38,326 nucleotides of DNA from Methylophilaceae bacterium (GCA_026419515.1 JANZZG010000066.1:1-38326), one strand, 5' to 3'. Counted from the stretch's first letter, positions 26,707 through 35,642 are shown. Notes: a model not told the origin generated them from the letters alone. Numbers and translations are program-made.

Positions 26707-28302
26707 TCACTTGACCACGGGCTGAACGGTAAAACTGTGATAAGGAGGCGGCGAGGACAGCGTCCACTCCAACCCCTCTGCGCCTTCCCATGGTTTGTCC
26801 GCAGCCTTTTCACCCTGCCCGCGAATGCAGCTGACAATGTTGTAAACAAAGATCAACTGTGACAATCCCAATATGAAGGCGCCAATGCTCGAGATCATAT
26901 TGAACTCCGCGAATTGGAGCGCGTAATCCGGGATGCGCCGTGGCATGCCGGCCAGACCCAGGAAAAACTGGGGCATGAAAGTCAGGTTGAACGCGATGGC
27001 CGTCAGCCAGAAGTGCAGCTTACCCAGTTTTTCACTATACATACGGCCGGTCATCTTGGGCAGCCAAAAATAAGTACCCGCCATCATTCCCATCATGCCA
27101 CCAGCGAACAAGGTGTAATGGAAGTGCGCCACCACGAAGTAGGAGTGGTGGTATTGGGCGTCCGCCGCCACGTCGGCCAGTACTAGACCGGTCAGGCCAC
27201 CGATGCCGAACAGGATGATCCACCCCGTCGCAAACAGCATCGGGGTCTCGAAGCTCATCGCACCTCTCCACATGGTGGCGATCCAGCAAAAGAACAGCAC
27301 CGCCAGTGGCAGAGAAATCGACATCGTGCTGTACATGAAATACAACAGCGCCGGCACCGGCATGCCTACCGTAAAGACATGGTGGGCCCATACCACCAAC
27401 GACAGAATGCCGATCGCCCAGAAAGAATACACCTGGGCCTTGTAACCGTAAGTCGGCTTGCGGGAGAACGCCGACAGGATGTGCGGAATGAAGCCCCATA
27501 CCGGCAACAGCAGGATATATACCTCGGGGTGCCCGAAGAACCAGAACAGGTGCTGGAACAGGATGGGGTCGCCGCCCCCGGCTGCATTAAAGAAATGGGT
27601 ACCGAAATGACGATCCGTCAGCAACATGGTCACTGCACCGGCCAGCACTGGAATCGTGGCGATCAGCAAGAAAGCGGTGATCAGCCAGCCCCAGGCAAAC
27701 AGGGGCAATTTCATCATGGTCATGCCGGGCGCGCGCATGTTGAAGATGGTGACGATGATGTTGATGGAACCCATCACCGAAGAAATGCCCAACAGGTGTA
27801 CCGCAAAAATCGCAAAATCGACACCAATGCCTTCCTGCACCGAAAGGGGCGCATAGAACGTCCACCCGGTAGCGATGGCTCCATCTCCGATCCCGAATAG
27901 CGCCAGTATGAATGGCAGCGTGAGCAGGATGGCGGCGGGTGGCAACAGCCAGAAGCCCCAGTTGTTGAGTCGTGGCAATGCCATGTCAGGCGCTCCGATC
28001 TGCAACGGAATCAGCCAGTTGGCGAACCCCGTGGCGGCCGGCATCAGTGCCGCGAATATCATGATCAATGCATGCACACCAATCAACTGATTGAAGAATT
28101 CGGGCCGCATCAACTGCATGCCGGGTTGGAACAACTCGGCACGCACCGCCAAAGCCATGGCCCCTCCCACCATGAACATGATGAGCGCGAAAACCAAGTA
28201 CATCGTTCCGATGTCCTTGTGGTTGGTGGTGGTCAACCAGCGCATGATCCCGGTCGGGTGATGATCATGGTGCGCCTCATGAGCCTGTGCTGCAGTCGTC
28301 AT
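26707..28302 (-). CDS. coxA: Cytochrome c oxidase subunit I (aa3-type)
   Basis: Subunit I (CtaD) holds heme A, heme a3 and CuB. The 531-residue protein has 12 membrane helices. It shows the cross-linked His-Tyr motif in GHPEVYILLLPVWG, CuB histidines in VWAHHVFTVGMP, and heme ligands in HSYFVVAHFHYTLFAGG. The histidine-rich N-terminus (HEAHHDHHPTG) is usual for betaproteobacteria. Strong GGAGAGGGG precedes the ATG. It lies 26 nt after coxB. Confidence 0.98.
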   Translation of the reverse strand: MTTAAQAHEAHHDHHPTGIMRWLTTTNHKDIGTMYLVFALIMFMVGGAMALAVRAELFQPGMQLMRPEFFNQLIGVHALIMIFAALMPAATGFANWLIPLQIGAPDMALPRLNNWGFWLLPPAAILLTLPFILALFGIGDGAIATGWTFYAPLSVQEGIGVDFAIFAVHLLGISSVMGSINIIVTIFNMRAPGMTMMKLPLFAWGWLITAFLLIATIPVLAGAVTMLLTDRHFGTHFFNAAGGGDPILFQHLFWFFGHPEVYILLLPVWGFIPHILSAFSRKPTYGYKAQVYSFWAIGILSLVVWAHHVFTVGMPVPALLYFMYSTMSISLPLAVLFFCWIATMWRGAMSFETPMLFATGWIILFGIGGLTGLVLADVAADAQYHHSYFVVAHFHYTLFAGGMMGMMAGTYFWLPKMTGRMYSEKLGKLHFWLTAIAFNLTFMPQFFLGLAGMPRRIPDYALQFAEFNMISSIGAFILGLSQLIFVYNIVSCIRGQGEKAADKPWEGAEGLEWTLSSPPPYHSFTVQPVVK

Positions 28303-28328
28303 TTCCCCTCTCCTCTATATATCAAGTC

Positions 28329-29498
28329 CTAGCGCAGCGCCTTGACCTGCGCCGGCTGAAGCAGATCCCCCATGGCATTGCCAAAGGCATTGCGTTCATA
28401 AGTCACCACCGCGGCGATTTCCACGTCGTTCAAGACTCCTTTCCAAGCCGGCATGACCCGGAACCCGTTGAACACACGGTCCAGGTGACTATCCTTGATC
28501 AACTTGCCTTCGGCATCGAAATTGGGGCCATTGACGATCTTGCTGCCGGCCAACGGCGGGAATGCGGGTGGCACTCCTTTGCCATCCACCTGATGACAAA
28601 CCGAACAGTTCTTTTCATAGACCTCCTTGCCGAGCGCCATCAGGTCCTCCTTACTCCACTCTTTTTCCGCGACGGCAGATGCCGCGGCCAACTCGGCCTT
28701 CTTGGACTCGGCCCATTTCTTGAACTCGTCCTCGGAAACGGCATTCACCACCACCGGCATGAACCCATGCCCTTTACCACAAAGTTCCTTACACTGCCCT
28801 TTGTAGGTCCCGGGTTCATCTATCCTCGCCCAAGTCTCACGTAAAAACCCGGGAATGGCGTCGCGCGCCACTCCGAATTGCGGTACCCACCAGGTATGAA
28901 TTACGTCATTGGAGGTGAGCAGAATGCGTACCTTCTTGCCCACTGGCAATACCACTGGATTGTCCACCTCCAGCAAATAATCCGGCCCTTTTTCGGCTTG
29001 ATTGTAGATCTGTTCCTGGGGCGTTTTCAGGTTGCTGACGAACTTGATGCCCTTGGCGTCACCATCCATGTACTCATACTGCCAGCGCCACTGCATACCG
29101 GTGACCTTGATCACCATGTCGGCATTGTTTTTGGTATCTTCCATGGTGATCACACTGTGATAAGCGGGAATGCCCATCAGGATGAAATCGATATACAACA
29201 GCAAGGCGAAGGGGACCAGCGTCCAGAAAACCTGGGCCTTGGTACTCGGACCGGTGAAATTGGCAGGTTTGTACCCCTTGTCCTTGCGGTGATGGATGAT
29301 GGAATAGATCATGATGCCCAGCACCACGAGGAAGATGACCATGCAGATCAACATGAATTTGTTGTGCACGTGGAGGGTATCCTCCGCGAGCGGGGTCACC
29401 GGCTTAGGAAAATTCCAAACGAACTCGGCATATGCGACTTTCGACCAGAAAGCCAACGCAATCGCCGCCCCCATTGCTTTGAATCGCTTCAAGGCCAT
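28329..29498 (-). CDS. coxB: Cytochrome c oxidase subunit II with fused cytochrome c domain
   Basis: Subunit II (CtaC) carries the binuclear CuA centre that accepts electrons from cytochrome c. The 389-residue protein has a signal sequence, two membrane helices (~38-60 and ~78-98), and a cupredoxin domain. CuA ligands are visible as C236, C240, H244 and M247 in GQCKELCGKGHGFM, plus the first histidine in DVIHTWWVP. A C-terminal cytochrome c domain follows, with heme site C298, C301, H302 and a likely methionine in VMPAWKG, so this is a caa3-like subunit. ATG at 29498 is preferred to the GTG at 29504 because GGGGAG is 6 nt upstream. Confidence 0.96.
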   Translation of the reverse strand: MALKRFKAMGAAIALAFWSKVAYAEFVWNFPKPVTPLAEDTLHVHNKFMLICMVIFLVVLGIMIYSIIHHRKDKGYKPANFTGPSTKAQVFWTLVPFALLLYIDFILMGIPAYHSVITMEDTKNNADMVIKVTGMQWRWQYEYMDGDAKGIKFVSNLKTPQEQIYNQAEKGPDYLLEVDNPVVLPVGKKVRILLTSNDVIHTWWVPQFGVARDAIPGFLRETWARIDEPGTYKGQCKELCGKGHGFMPVVVNAVSEDEFKKWAESKKAELAAASAVAEKEWSKEDLMALGKEVYEKNCSVCHQVDGKGVPPAFPPLAGSKIVNGPNFDAEGKLIKDSHLDRVFNGFRVMPAWKGVLNDVEIAAVVTYERNAFGNAMGDLLQPAQVKALR

Positions 29499-29500
29499 AC

Positions 29501-30001
29501 TCACTCCCCGATCTCCCCATAATGATGATGAGTGGCGCCAATGCGCCGTTTCAGCTGACTGGCCAGCGCCTGACGCGCTTCATTGTCCATATATCGCCCG
29601 AATTCGACTTGCTTGCCACGCGAACGCAGCCACAGCTTGTGTTCGCCACCCGGCATCTTTTTCAGCACGACATACGTCCAGTAGCGGTTAAATACGACCC
29701 GGCTGATGTTGTTGTAAAAACGCCGTTCGATGGCCAGATCATTGCCCGCGATGGTGATGCTTTCATAATCCGTGGAGTGACGATGAACCACATAAAAAGC
29801 GACACCCAGCGCGAGCAGCTCCAAACCGGCGAAGGGGAAAACCAACCACGCCCCCGCCAGCGTGAAGCCGGTTGCAACTACCAGAGGAAACAATGCGATG
29901 GCAATGAAAACCCCGATTTTCTGGGATGGGGTCAGAGAACAATTGGGCCTTGCCGTGATGCTATAGTCTATTTTTCCCGTCGCACCCGATTCACTGACCA
30001 C
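29501..30001 (-). CDS. DUF2244 membrane protein at the head of the cox operon
   Basis: The product (166 residues from the GTG at 30001, or 169 from the GTG at 30010) has two adjacent membrane helices (~28-70, GVFIAIALFPLVVATGFTLA and a second) and a C-terminal soluble domain with RRFYNNISRVVFNRYW and GKQVEFGRYM. This is the DUF2244 family, often linked to cox operons; function is unknown. GAGGTG lies about 6 nt before the GTG at 30001, so that start is favoured. It is the first gene after the operon promoter, and its stop codon lies 2 nt before the coxB ATG. Confidence 0.85.
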   Translation of the reverse strand: MVSESGATGKIDYSITARPNCSLTPSQKIGVFIAIALFPLVVATGFTLAGAWLVFPFAGLELLALGVAFYVVHRHSTDYESITIAGNDLAIERRFYNNISRVVFNRYWTYVVLKKMPGGEHKLWLRSRGKQVEFGRYMDNEARQALASQLKRRIGATHHHYGEIGE

Positions 30002-30035
30002 GCCATGCACCTCACTGGGTTGAACCGCCGCACCT

Positions 30036-30054
30036 ATGCGACAAGTTGTCGCAT
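30036..30054. promoter_or_regulatory. 19-bp palindrome at the cox operon transcription start
   Basis: ATGCGACAAGTTGTCGCAT is a perfect inverted repeat with 9-bp arms around one central base. It begins within a few bases of the predicted transcription start, about 35 bp upstream of the DUF2244 gene. It could be a repressor operator or, as RNA, a 7-bp 5'-terminal hairpin. The core GCGAC-N5-GTCGC resembles my memory of RegA/PrrA-type redox-regulator sites; this assignment is inference. Confidence 0.6.
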
Positions 30055-30062
30055 GCCACCGA

Positions 30063-30091
30063 AATTAACACACCCATTTTTGAGGTGTCAA
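30063..30091 (-). promoter_or_regulatory. Strong sigma70-type promoter of the aa3 oxidase operon
   Basis: On the minus strand a perfect TTGACA (30091-30086) is followed, after 17 bp, by TTAATT (30068-30063). Transcription would start near 30056 and run into the adjacent palindrome and then DUF2244, coxB and coxA. Confidence 0.7.
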
Positions 30092-30148
30092 CAACGTTTT
30101 TATCGAGATATCAATATCTTGAAATTATGTTGGGTGAGGAAGCAGGCA

Positions 30149-31015
30149 TCATGGGCCAATAGGCAATGAAAATCCTTCGATGCCACATTTGAGGCCCGCC
30201 AGTCTGTTGGCCGCCACCATGGCCGCAGACAAATCGCTTCCCTGAACCAGCGCCCCGATCAAGCCGGCATTGAAGGTATCCCCCGCGCCCAGCGTGTCCA
30301 CGACACCCATGGGCGGGGGAAAAGCTGGGCTGTGTATCTCCTCTCCCCGGCGCGACCGCGCATAAGCCCCGTCTTCACCCCAGGCGACCACGAGATCGGC
30401 ATCGGGTGCGGCACCTCGCAGCCAGGCCAGAAAATCTCGAGGGCAAGTGTAGCCGCACTGTCTGGCATATCCTTGAGCGCATATCAGTAACGTGGGGGCC
30501 GGCAACACGGCCTCCAGCCCCGGGCGCCGTTTCTCCAATTCCAGAGAAAGCGGGATCGTCGGTTTGCTGTGGCGCACATGCGCCAGCATGGTCAGCAATT
30601 CGGGAACGTTGCGCCCTTCGAAATGCACCCAGTCATAATGGGTCAAATCCAATGAAAGAAACTGCCGTGCAGTCAGTTCGGGCAGATCGCGGTAGTGCAC
30701 GATGGTTCGTGCCGAACCACTCAGATAAATACTGGAAGTCGGTGGCTTCCCTGCCAGGCGCGGACATGCTGCGCAATCTACCGCGTGACGTCGGAAATCC
30801 TGCTCGATGATGGCCGTCTCCGGCGCATCCGCCAACACCCCGTAAAACGTGCAACGATGGCCCATCTGTGCCAGCACCACGGCCGTATTGGCAGCATTGC
30901 CACCACGACATACGCGCAGGGATTGCGCACGCATTTCTTCGTTTTCCTGCGGATAATGGTCCAGTCGAAAAACGAGGTCGAGCGTGGCGGTTCCCACCAG
31001 CAGAATATTGGCCAT
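30149..31015 (-). CDS. Ketohexokinase-like PfkB-family sugar kinase
   Basis: The 288-residue protein is a ribokinase-fold (PfkB) kinase. N-terminal GTATLDLVFRLDHYP and CRGGNAANTAVVLAQMG form the sugar site; VVDTLGAGDTFNAG holds the catalytic aspartate and the anion hole. Several stretches closely resemble animal ketohexokinase from memory: HFEGRNVPELL, LSLELEKRRPG, HSPAFPPPMGVVDT and AGLKCGIEGF. Fructose 1-phosphorylation is thus a reasonable guess, but substrate is not proven. It ends about 60 bp upstream of the cox promoter, on the same strand, and starts divergently from ilvE. Confidence 0.82.
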   Translation of the reverse strand: MANILLVGTATLDLVFRLDHYPQENEEMRAQSLRVCRGGNAANTAVVLAQMGHRCTFYGVLADAPETAIIEQDFRRHAVDCAACPRLAGKPPTSSIYLSGSARTIVHYRDLPELTARQFLSLDLTHYDWVHFEGRNVPELLTMLAHVRHSKPTIPLSLELEKRRPGLEAVLPAPTLLICAQGYARQCGYTCPRDFLAWLRGAAPDADLVVAWGEDGAYARSRRGEEIHSPAFPPPMGVVDTLGAGDTFNAGLIGALVQGSDLSAAMVAANRLAGLKCGIEGFSLPIGP

Positions 31016-31085
31016 CGATTTTGCCTGTTAGACGCTATGAACCGTTCCGATTACAATTAAAGCCTTTAGGTTTTGGAGAAGCAAG

Positions 31086-32018
31086 ATGGCAATGGCCAAC
31101 ACCATGGCCGACCGTGATGGTCTGATCTGGTATGACGGCAAGATGGTTCCGTGGCGCGAAGCCACCACCCACGTCCTCACCCACACCCTGCACTATGGCA
31201 TGGGCGTGTTCGAAGGCGTGCGCGCCTACAAGACACGGCAGGGAACCGCGATCTTTCGCTTGAAGGAACATACCGACCGCCTGTTTCGTTCAGCCCACAT
31301 CCTTGGCATGAAAATGCCCTTCGACAAGGCTACGCTGATGGAAGCCCAAAAAGCCGCCGTGCGCGAAAACAAGCTGGAATCGGGTTATCTGCGGCCAATG
31401 GCGTTTTACGGCGCGGAAGCCATGGGCATTTCTGCCAAGACCCTATCCACCCACGTCATCGTGGCGGCCTGGGCATGGGGCGCCTATCTCGGCAAGGAAG
31501 CGCTGGAACACGGCATCCGTGTCAAGACTTCCTCGTTCGCCCGACACCATGTCAACATCACCATGTGTAAAGCCAAGGCCAATGGCAATTACATGAATTC
31601 CATCCTGGCACATCAAGAGGCGGCGCAGGATGGCTATGACGAAGCACTGCTGCTGGATGTGGACGGTTTCGTCGCGGAAGGCTCGGGAGAGAATATCTTC
31701 ATCGTTCGCAACGGCAAGCTTTATACACCTGACTTGACCAGCGCACTGGAAGGCATCACGCGCGACACCATCATCCAGCTGGCTGAAGAAATGGGGTTGA
31801 AAGTGATCGAGAAGCGCATCACGCGAGATGAGGTGTATTCGGCCGACGAGGCTTTCTTCACCGGCACCGCGGCGGAAGTGACCCCCATCCGCGAACTAGA
31901 CAACCGTACCATCGGCAGCGGTCGCCGCGGTCCCATCACTGAAAAACTGCAGGCCAAATTTTTCGAAGTGGTGACGGGGCAATCTGCTGCACATGCCCAT
32001 TGGCTCACTTGGGTATAG
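31086..32018 (+). CDS. ilvE: Branched-chain amino acid aminotransferase
   Basis: IlvE is a fold-type IV PLP enzyme that interconverts branched-chain amino acids and their keto acids. The 310-residue product has family sequence TLHYGMGVFEGVRAY, the PLP lysine in KANGNYMNSILA (K164), and the cofactor loops EGSGENIFIVRNG and TRDTI. The ATG at 31086 has GGAGAA upstream and a TACAAT (31052-31057) that may be its -10 box. The stop is 8 nt before the zinc-finger gene. Confidence 0.95.
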   Translation: MAMANTMADRDGLIWYDGKMVPWREATTHVLTHTLHYGMGVFEGVRAYKTRQGTAIFRLKEHTDRLFRSAHILGMKMPFDKATLMEAQKAAVRENKLESGYLRPMAFYGAEAMGISAKTLSTHVIVAAWAWGAYLGKEALEHGIRVKTSSFARHHVNITMCKAKANGNYMNSILAHQEAAQDGYDEALLLDVDGFVAEGSGENIFIVRNGKLYTPDLTSALEGITRDTIIQLAEEMGLKVIEKRITRDEVYSADEAFFTGTAAEVTPIRELDNRTIGSGRRGPITEKLQAKFFEVVTGQSAAHAHWLTWV

Positions 32019-32026
32019 GAGACATC

Positions 32027-32218
32027 ATGGCGCATCAGACACGCTTGGTCGAAATCACGCCCAAGGATTTGCCCCTGCATTGTCCGACCGATCAGGTCGC
32101 GTTGTGGTGCTCACACCCGCGCATCTTTCTGGACATCGCCACCACCGGGGAAGCGCAATGCCCCTATTGTGGCACTCTTTACCGGCTAAAGTCGGGTGAA
32201 ACGGTCACTCCGCATTGA
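32027..32218 (+). CDS. zf-CHCC zinc-finger protein
   Basis: The 63-residue protein has the zf-CHCC pattern: C in HCPTDQ, H in CSHPRIFLDI, then CPYCGTLYRL. The family is related to a small subunit of mitochondrial complex I (NDUFS6), but its bacterial role is uncertain. GGAGA lies just before the ATG at 32027. It follows ilvE by 8 nt, an arrangement I recall from other betaproteobacteria, and is likely cotranscribed with it. Confidence 0.87.
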   Translation: MAHQTRLVEITPKDLPLHCPTDQVALWCSHPRIFLDIATTGEAQCPYCGTLYRLKSGETVTPH

Positions 32219-32303
32219 GCGTGCGCGCGGTTCTGCCGAGAACTGGGTAGTGACGCCCTCATCCACCTCATCCATAAGCATGAACTCGTTCACATAAGCC
32301 ATT

Positions 32304-32849
32304 ATGGGATACCGCCTTTCCAGAATCATGACCCGCACCGGCGACGATGGGAGCACTGGCCTAGGCGATGGTACGCGTACTGGGAAGGAGGCACTCCGCA
32401 TCGAAGCCCTCGGCGAACTCGACGAACTGAATGCATGCCTTGGCGTGCTGAGGGCTGAACCGTTGCCGGATTCGGTGCACACTTTGCTGACTGCCATCCA
32501 GCACGACCTATTCGATCTGGGAGGTGAACTGAGCATCCCAGGACAGCGCTTGGTGGGGGAAAATCGCACTGCGTGGTTGGAAAGCCATCTGGATGCGATG
32601 AATGCCACACTCCCCCCCCTCAAAGAATTCATTCTCCCCGGTGGATCGCGTCCTGCTGCGTTGTGTCATCAAGCACGCACGGTCTGCCGTCGCGCCGAAC
32701 GCAGCCTGGTCCGGTTGTCTCGTGGAGAAGACGTCGCCCCTGCCGCCCTGAAATACCTCAATCGCCTCTCCGATTTGCTGTTCGTGCTGGCGCGCTTCCT
32801 GAACAAGGCCGCAGATCAACCGGACATCCTCTGGCAACGCAACCGTTGA
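32304..32849 (+). CDS. PduO-type cob(I)alamin adenosyltransferase
   Basis: This enzyme transfers the adenosyl group of ATP to cob(I)alamin, making coenzyme B12. The 181-residue product shows the N-terminal ATP-binding motif RTGDDGSTGLGDGTR, the mid segment LGELDELNACLGVLRAE, ILPGGSRPAALCHQARTVCR with the conserved RRAER, and the C-terminal LNRLSDLLFVLARFLNK. This is the MMAB/PduO fold, not CobA. It is 85 nt after the zinc-finger gene, and no cobalamin-dependent enzyme is nearby. Confidence 0.92.
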   Translation: MGYRLSRIMTRTGDDGSTGLGDGTRTGKEALRIEALGELDELNACLGVLRAEPLPDSVHTLLTAIQHDLFDLGGELSIPGQRLVGENRTAWLESHLDAMNATLPPLKEFILPGGSRPAALCHQARTVCRRAERSLVRLSRGEDVAPAALKYLNRLSDLLFVLARFLNKAADQPDILWQRNR

Positions 32850-32932
32850 AAGCGGTGGTCTTTTTAAATATTAGCATTTCATGATACACTCGAATCGTAC
32901 TTTGAAACGCCACTTTCAGTGAGGCGCAACGA

Positions 32933-34378
32933 ATGGATGCCCCGGCCACCACACCGCAACAAGACGCACCGCTTTATCAAAAACGGATCCCCATCTACAC
33001 CCGTACCGTCAAGGGACGCTTCCGCAACTTCAAGACGGGAATCCTACTGTTGGCCTACGCCGTCTATTTTTCTCTGCCTTGGATTCCCTGGGAGCGACCC
33101 AGCGGCTCGCACCAAGCCATATTGTTCGACCTGGTCTCTCGCCGCTTCTTCATATTCGATATCGTGATCTATCCGCAGGACATCTTCCTGCTCGCCTTGC
33201 TGCTGTTCATCGCCGCCACCTTGCTGTTTTTCGTCACCGGCTTGATCGGACGCGCCTGGTGCGGGTACTTCTGCTTCCAGACTTTATGGACGGATGCCTT
33301 CATGTTGATCGAGCATTTCATCCAAGGAGAGCGCCCGGCTCGCATGCGTTTGGCCAAGCAACCCTGGAATCTGGAAAAAATTCTCAAGGTCGGTGGGGCA
33401 AGGGCCTTGATGCTGCTGATTTCGTTCTGGACGGCTTTCACTTTCGTCGCCTATTTCAACCACACGCCGGAATACCTGTTCCGCTTTTTCTCCGGCGATC
33501 TCATTTCGACCGCTTATTTCGCCGTCGCCACCCTGACCGTCACGACCTTCATCGCTGGCGCACTAGCACGCGAACAAGTATGCATCTACATGTGCCCGTA
33601 TGCCCGCTTCCAGAGTGTGATGTACGAGCCCGACACGCTCGTGCCCGCCTACGATTTCCAGCGTGGGGAAGGTACGGCAGGACGTGTCGCTGTCAAGGCT
33701 GGCCTACACACCCGGGAGGAACGTCATGCCAAGGGACACGGTGACTGTATCGACTGTGGTTACTGCGTCCAGGTCTGCCCCACCGGGGTGGACATCCGCA
33801 AGGGGCTTCAATATCAGTGCATCTCCTGTGGACTGTGCATCGATGCCTGCAACACCATCATGGATTCGCTGGGCTGGGAACGGGGCTTGATCCGTTACGA
33901 CTCGGAGCGCAACCTGAATCGAAAACCGCCTGGCAAGCCGCACCTCGATTTCCTGCGCCTCAAAGTGCTCGGCTATCTGGCCGCCCTTGCCATCATGACG
34001 GGCATGTTGTTCTACACCTATGCCTCGCGCACCGATTTCGAAGTGCGCGTCATGCAGGTTCGGCAACCCTTATATGTGGTCCTGTCCGATGGGAAAGTAC
34101 GCAATCGTTATGACATCCATTTGGTCAACAAGACCCTCGCAGAGGAGCGCTACGAAATCACGGTAGAGGGGATCCCCTCGCACGCGGTGACGTTGGGGTC
34201 GGTCGATCATCCGGTGTACATTCCCAGTGGAAAGGATTTACGTATTCCCGTCAAAGTCGATTTGGACACGGACGAGGTCACGAGAATCGAAGGGTTCGAT
34301 TTTGTAATCACTCCGCAATCCGACCCGACCAAGCGGGAAATCCGTCATGTCAGCTTCGATCATCCAGGGAAGCACTGA
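32933..34378 (+). CDS. CcoG/FixG-family protein, copy 2
   Basis: The 481-residue product is a paralogue of the CcoG encoded at 14960-16414. It shares the start QKRIPIYTRTVKGRFRNFKT, the CGYFCFQTLW motif, about five membrane helices, and both 4Fe-4S motifs (CIDCGYCVQVCP and CISCGLCIDAC), with the same C-terminal domain. The two are alike over most of their length, with differences concentrated in the N-terminal tail and the C-terminal half. GAGG precedes the ATG. It is not beside other cco genes, so it may serve a different metalloprotein or a different condition. A possible promoter is GATACACT about 40 bp upstream. Confidence 0.92.
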   Translation: MDAPATTPQQDAPLYQKRIPIYTRTVKGRFRNFKTGILLLAYAVYFSLPWIPWERPSGSHQAILFDLVSRRFFIFDIVIYPQDIFLLALLLFIAATLLFFVTGLIGRAWCGYFCFQTLWTDAFMLIEHFIQGERPARMRLAKQPWNLEKILKVGGARALMLLISFWTAFTFVAYFNHTPEYLFRFFSGDLISTAYFAVATLTVTTFIAGALAREQVCIYMCPYARFQSVMYEPDTLVPAYDFQRGEGTAGRVAVKAGLHTREERHAKGHGDCIDCGYCVQVCPTGVDIRKGLQYQCISCGLCIDACNTIMDSLGWERGLIRYDSERNLNRKPPGKPHLDFLRLKVLGYLAALAIMTGMLFYTYASRTDFEVRVMQVRQPLYVVLSDGKVRNRYDIHLVNKTLAEERYEITVEGIPSHAVTLGSVDHPVYIPSGKDLRIPVKVDLDTDEVTRIEGFDFVITPQSDPTKREIRHVSFDHPGKH

Positions 34379-34399
34379 GTGCAGCGGATCCGTTTGGCT

Positions 34400-35635
34400 T
34401 CACCGCAGCTCGGTGCCCCCCCAGAGCGTATTCAGATCCTCGAATTTCCATTTCGCAGGATCCTCGATGGAAACGATCTTGTCCTGCGCCCCCGGCAGGG
34501 AGAGGTCCACGAGCTCGGGCGGGATGCGCAGGTTCGATTTGGTTGAGTAAAACACCTTCACCTTGGGCGTGAGCAGTGATTTCTCCGTCTGGTCGGTCAC
34601 CACACCCAGCCGCCCCGAGCGCAGCCTCACCAGGGAGCCGATCGGATAAATGCCGATGCTCTTCACGAACGCTTTGAAAATGCGCTCATCGAAGTGGCCC
34701 TGGCACCATTCGTTCATGCGGCGCAGCGATTCGGCAGGATCCCAGCCCGCCTTGTAGGGCCGGTTGGAAGTAATGGCGTCATAGACGTCGCAGACCGCCC
34801 CCATCTTGGCGAACACACTGATCTGATCACCCTTCAGGCGGTGCGGATAACCCGTGCCATCCATCTTTTCGTGATGATGCAGGCAGACATCGAGCGGAAT
34901 GTCGCCAGCGGTTTTGGCCTCCACCAGCATTTTGTAGCCGGCTTCCGGATGCTGCTTCATGATGGCGAACTCCTCGTCGGTCAGCTTGCCGGGCTTGTTG
35001 AGCACCTCCATCGGCATCACGGCTTTGCCCAGATCGTGCAGCAGTCCACCCATGCCCGCCTCACGGGTATCGTGTTCGCTCATGCCCAGCTGGCGCGCCA
35101 GCGCCACCATCAGGGCACAGACCGCCACGGAGTGCATGTAGGTATATTCATCCGCCGTCTTCAGCCGCGCGATGCTGATCAAGGCGCCTGCGTTCCTGGC
35201 GACAGAGGAAGAAATCTCGTCCACCATCGCATTGGCCACTTCGGAATTGACCGCCTTGCCCATGCGTGCCTCGTTGAACATGGACAGCATGGCACGCTTG
35301 GATTCAGCATAGATCTTGGCGGCCCGTGCCATTTCTTCCTCGATGGAAACCGGCTTGGGGGGTGAGACCTTGCGGCCTGGCGCGGGCGGAGGAGAAGAAG
35401 CTGCCGGCTCGGCTTCCTGCTGGGGCGTCGGAGCGGGGACGTCTGGTTCCACGTCCAACCCCTTGGAAGTATCAATGATCACCTCGGTGATGGCGGATTG
35501 CTGAAGCAACCGGATATCCTCGGGATCACGGATGACGAATTTGCTGCGCCAGAAAGGGTGATCCATCCATGCCCCGCAAATTTCCTGCAAGTACATCCCC
35601 GGGCGCAACTGCGTGACTTGGATACGCTTGAGCAT
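34400..35635 (-). CDS. DUF3391/HD-GYP cyclic-di-GMP phosphodiesterase
   Basis: HD-GYP proteins hydrolyse cyclic di-GMP. The 411-residue protein has an N-terminal DUF3391 domain (~1-70, MLKRIQVTQLRPGMYLQEIC), a proline-rich linker (~88-115), a helical stretch, and the HD-GYP domain (~165-340). Metal and signature residues are present: HSVAVCAL, LLHDLGKAVMP, HPEAGYKML, HHHEKMDGTGYPHRLKG. A C-terminal part (GSLVRLRSGRLGVV) is family-typical. The start at 35635 is set by the conserved beginning; a longer open frame from 36808 is an artefact read against the neighbouring gene. It is divergent from the KaiC-like gene and converges with ccoG copy 2. Confidence 0.92.
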   Translation of the reverse strand: MLKRIQVTQLRPGMYLQEICGAWMDHPFWRSKFVIRDPEDIRLLQQSAITEVIIDTSKGLDVEPDVPAPTPQQEAEPAASSPPPAPGRKVSPPKPVSIEEEMARAAKIYAESKRAMLSMFNEARMGKAVNSEVANAMVDEISSSVARNAGALISIARLKTADEYTYMHSVAVCALMVALARQLGMSEHDTREAGMGGLLHDLGKAVMPMEVLNKPGKLTDEEFAIMKQHPEAGYKMLVEAKTAGDIPLDVCLHHHEKMDGTGYPHRLKGDQISVFAKMGAVCDVYDAITSNRPYKAGWDPAESLRRMNEWCQGHFDERIFKAFVKSIGIYPIGSLVRLRSGRLGVVTDQTEKSLLTPKVKVFYSTKSNLRIPPELVDLSLPGAQDKIVSIEDPAKWKFEDLNTLWGGTELR

Positions 35636-35642
35636 CTCAAGG

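Noticed and set aside
32225-32250. Hairpin GTTCT/AGAAC after the zf-CHCC gene
   Set aside because: The stem is five pairs and no T run follows, so termination is not supported.
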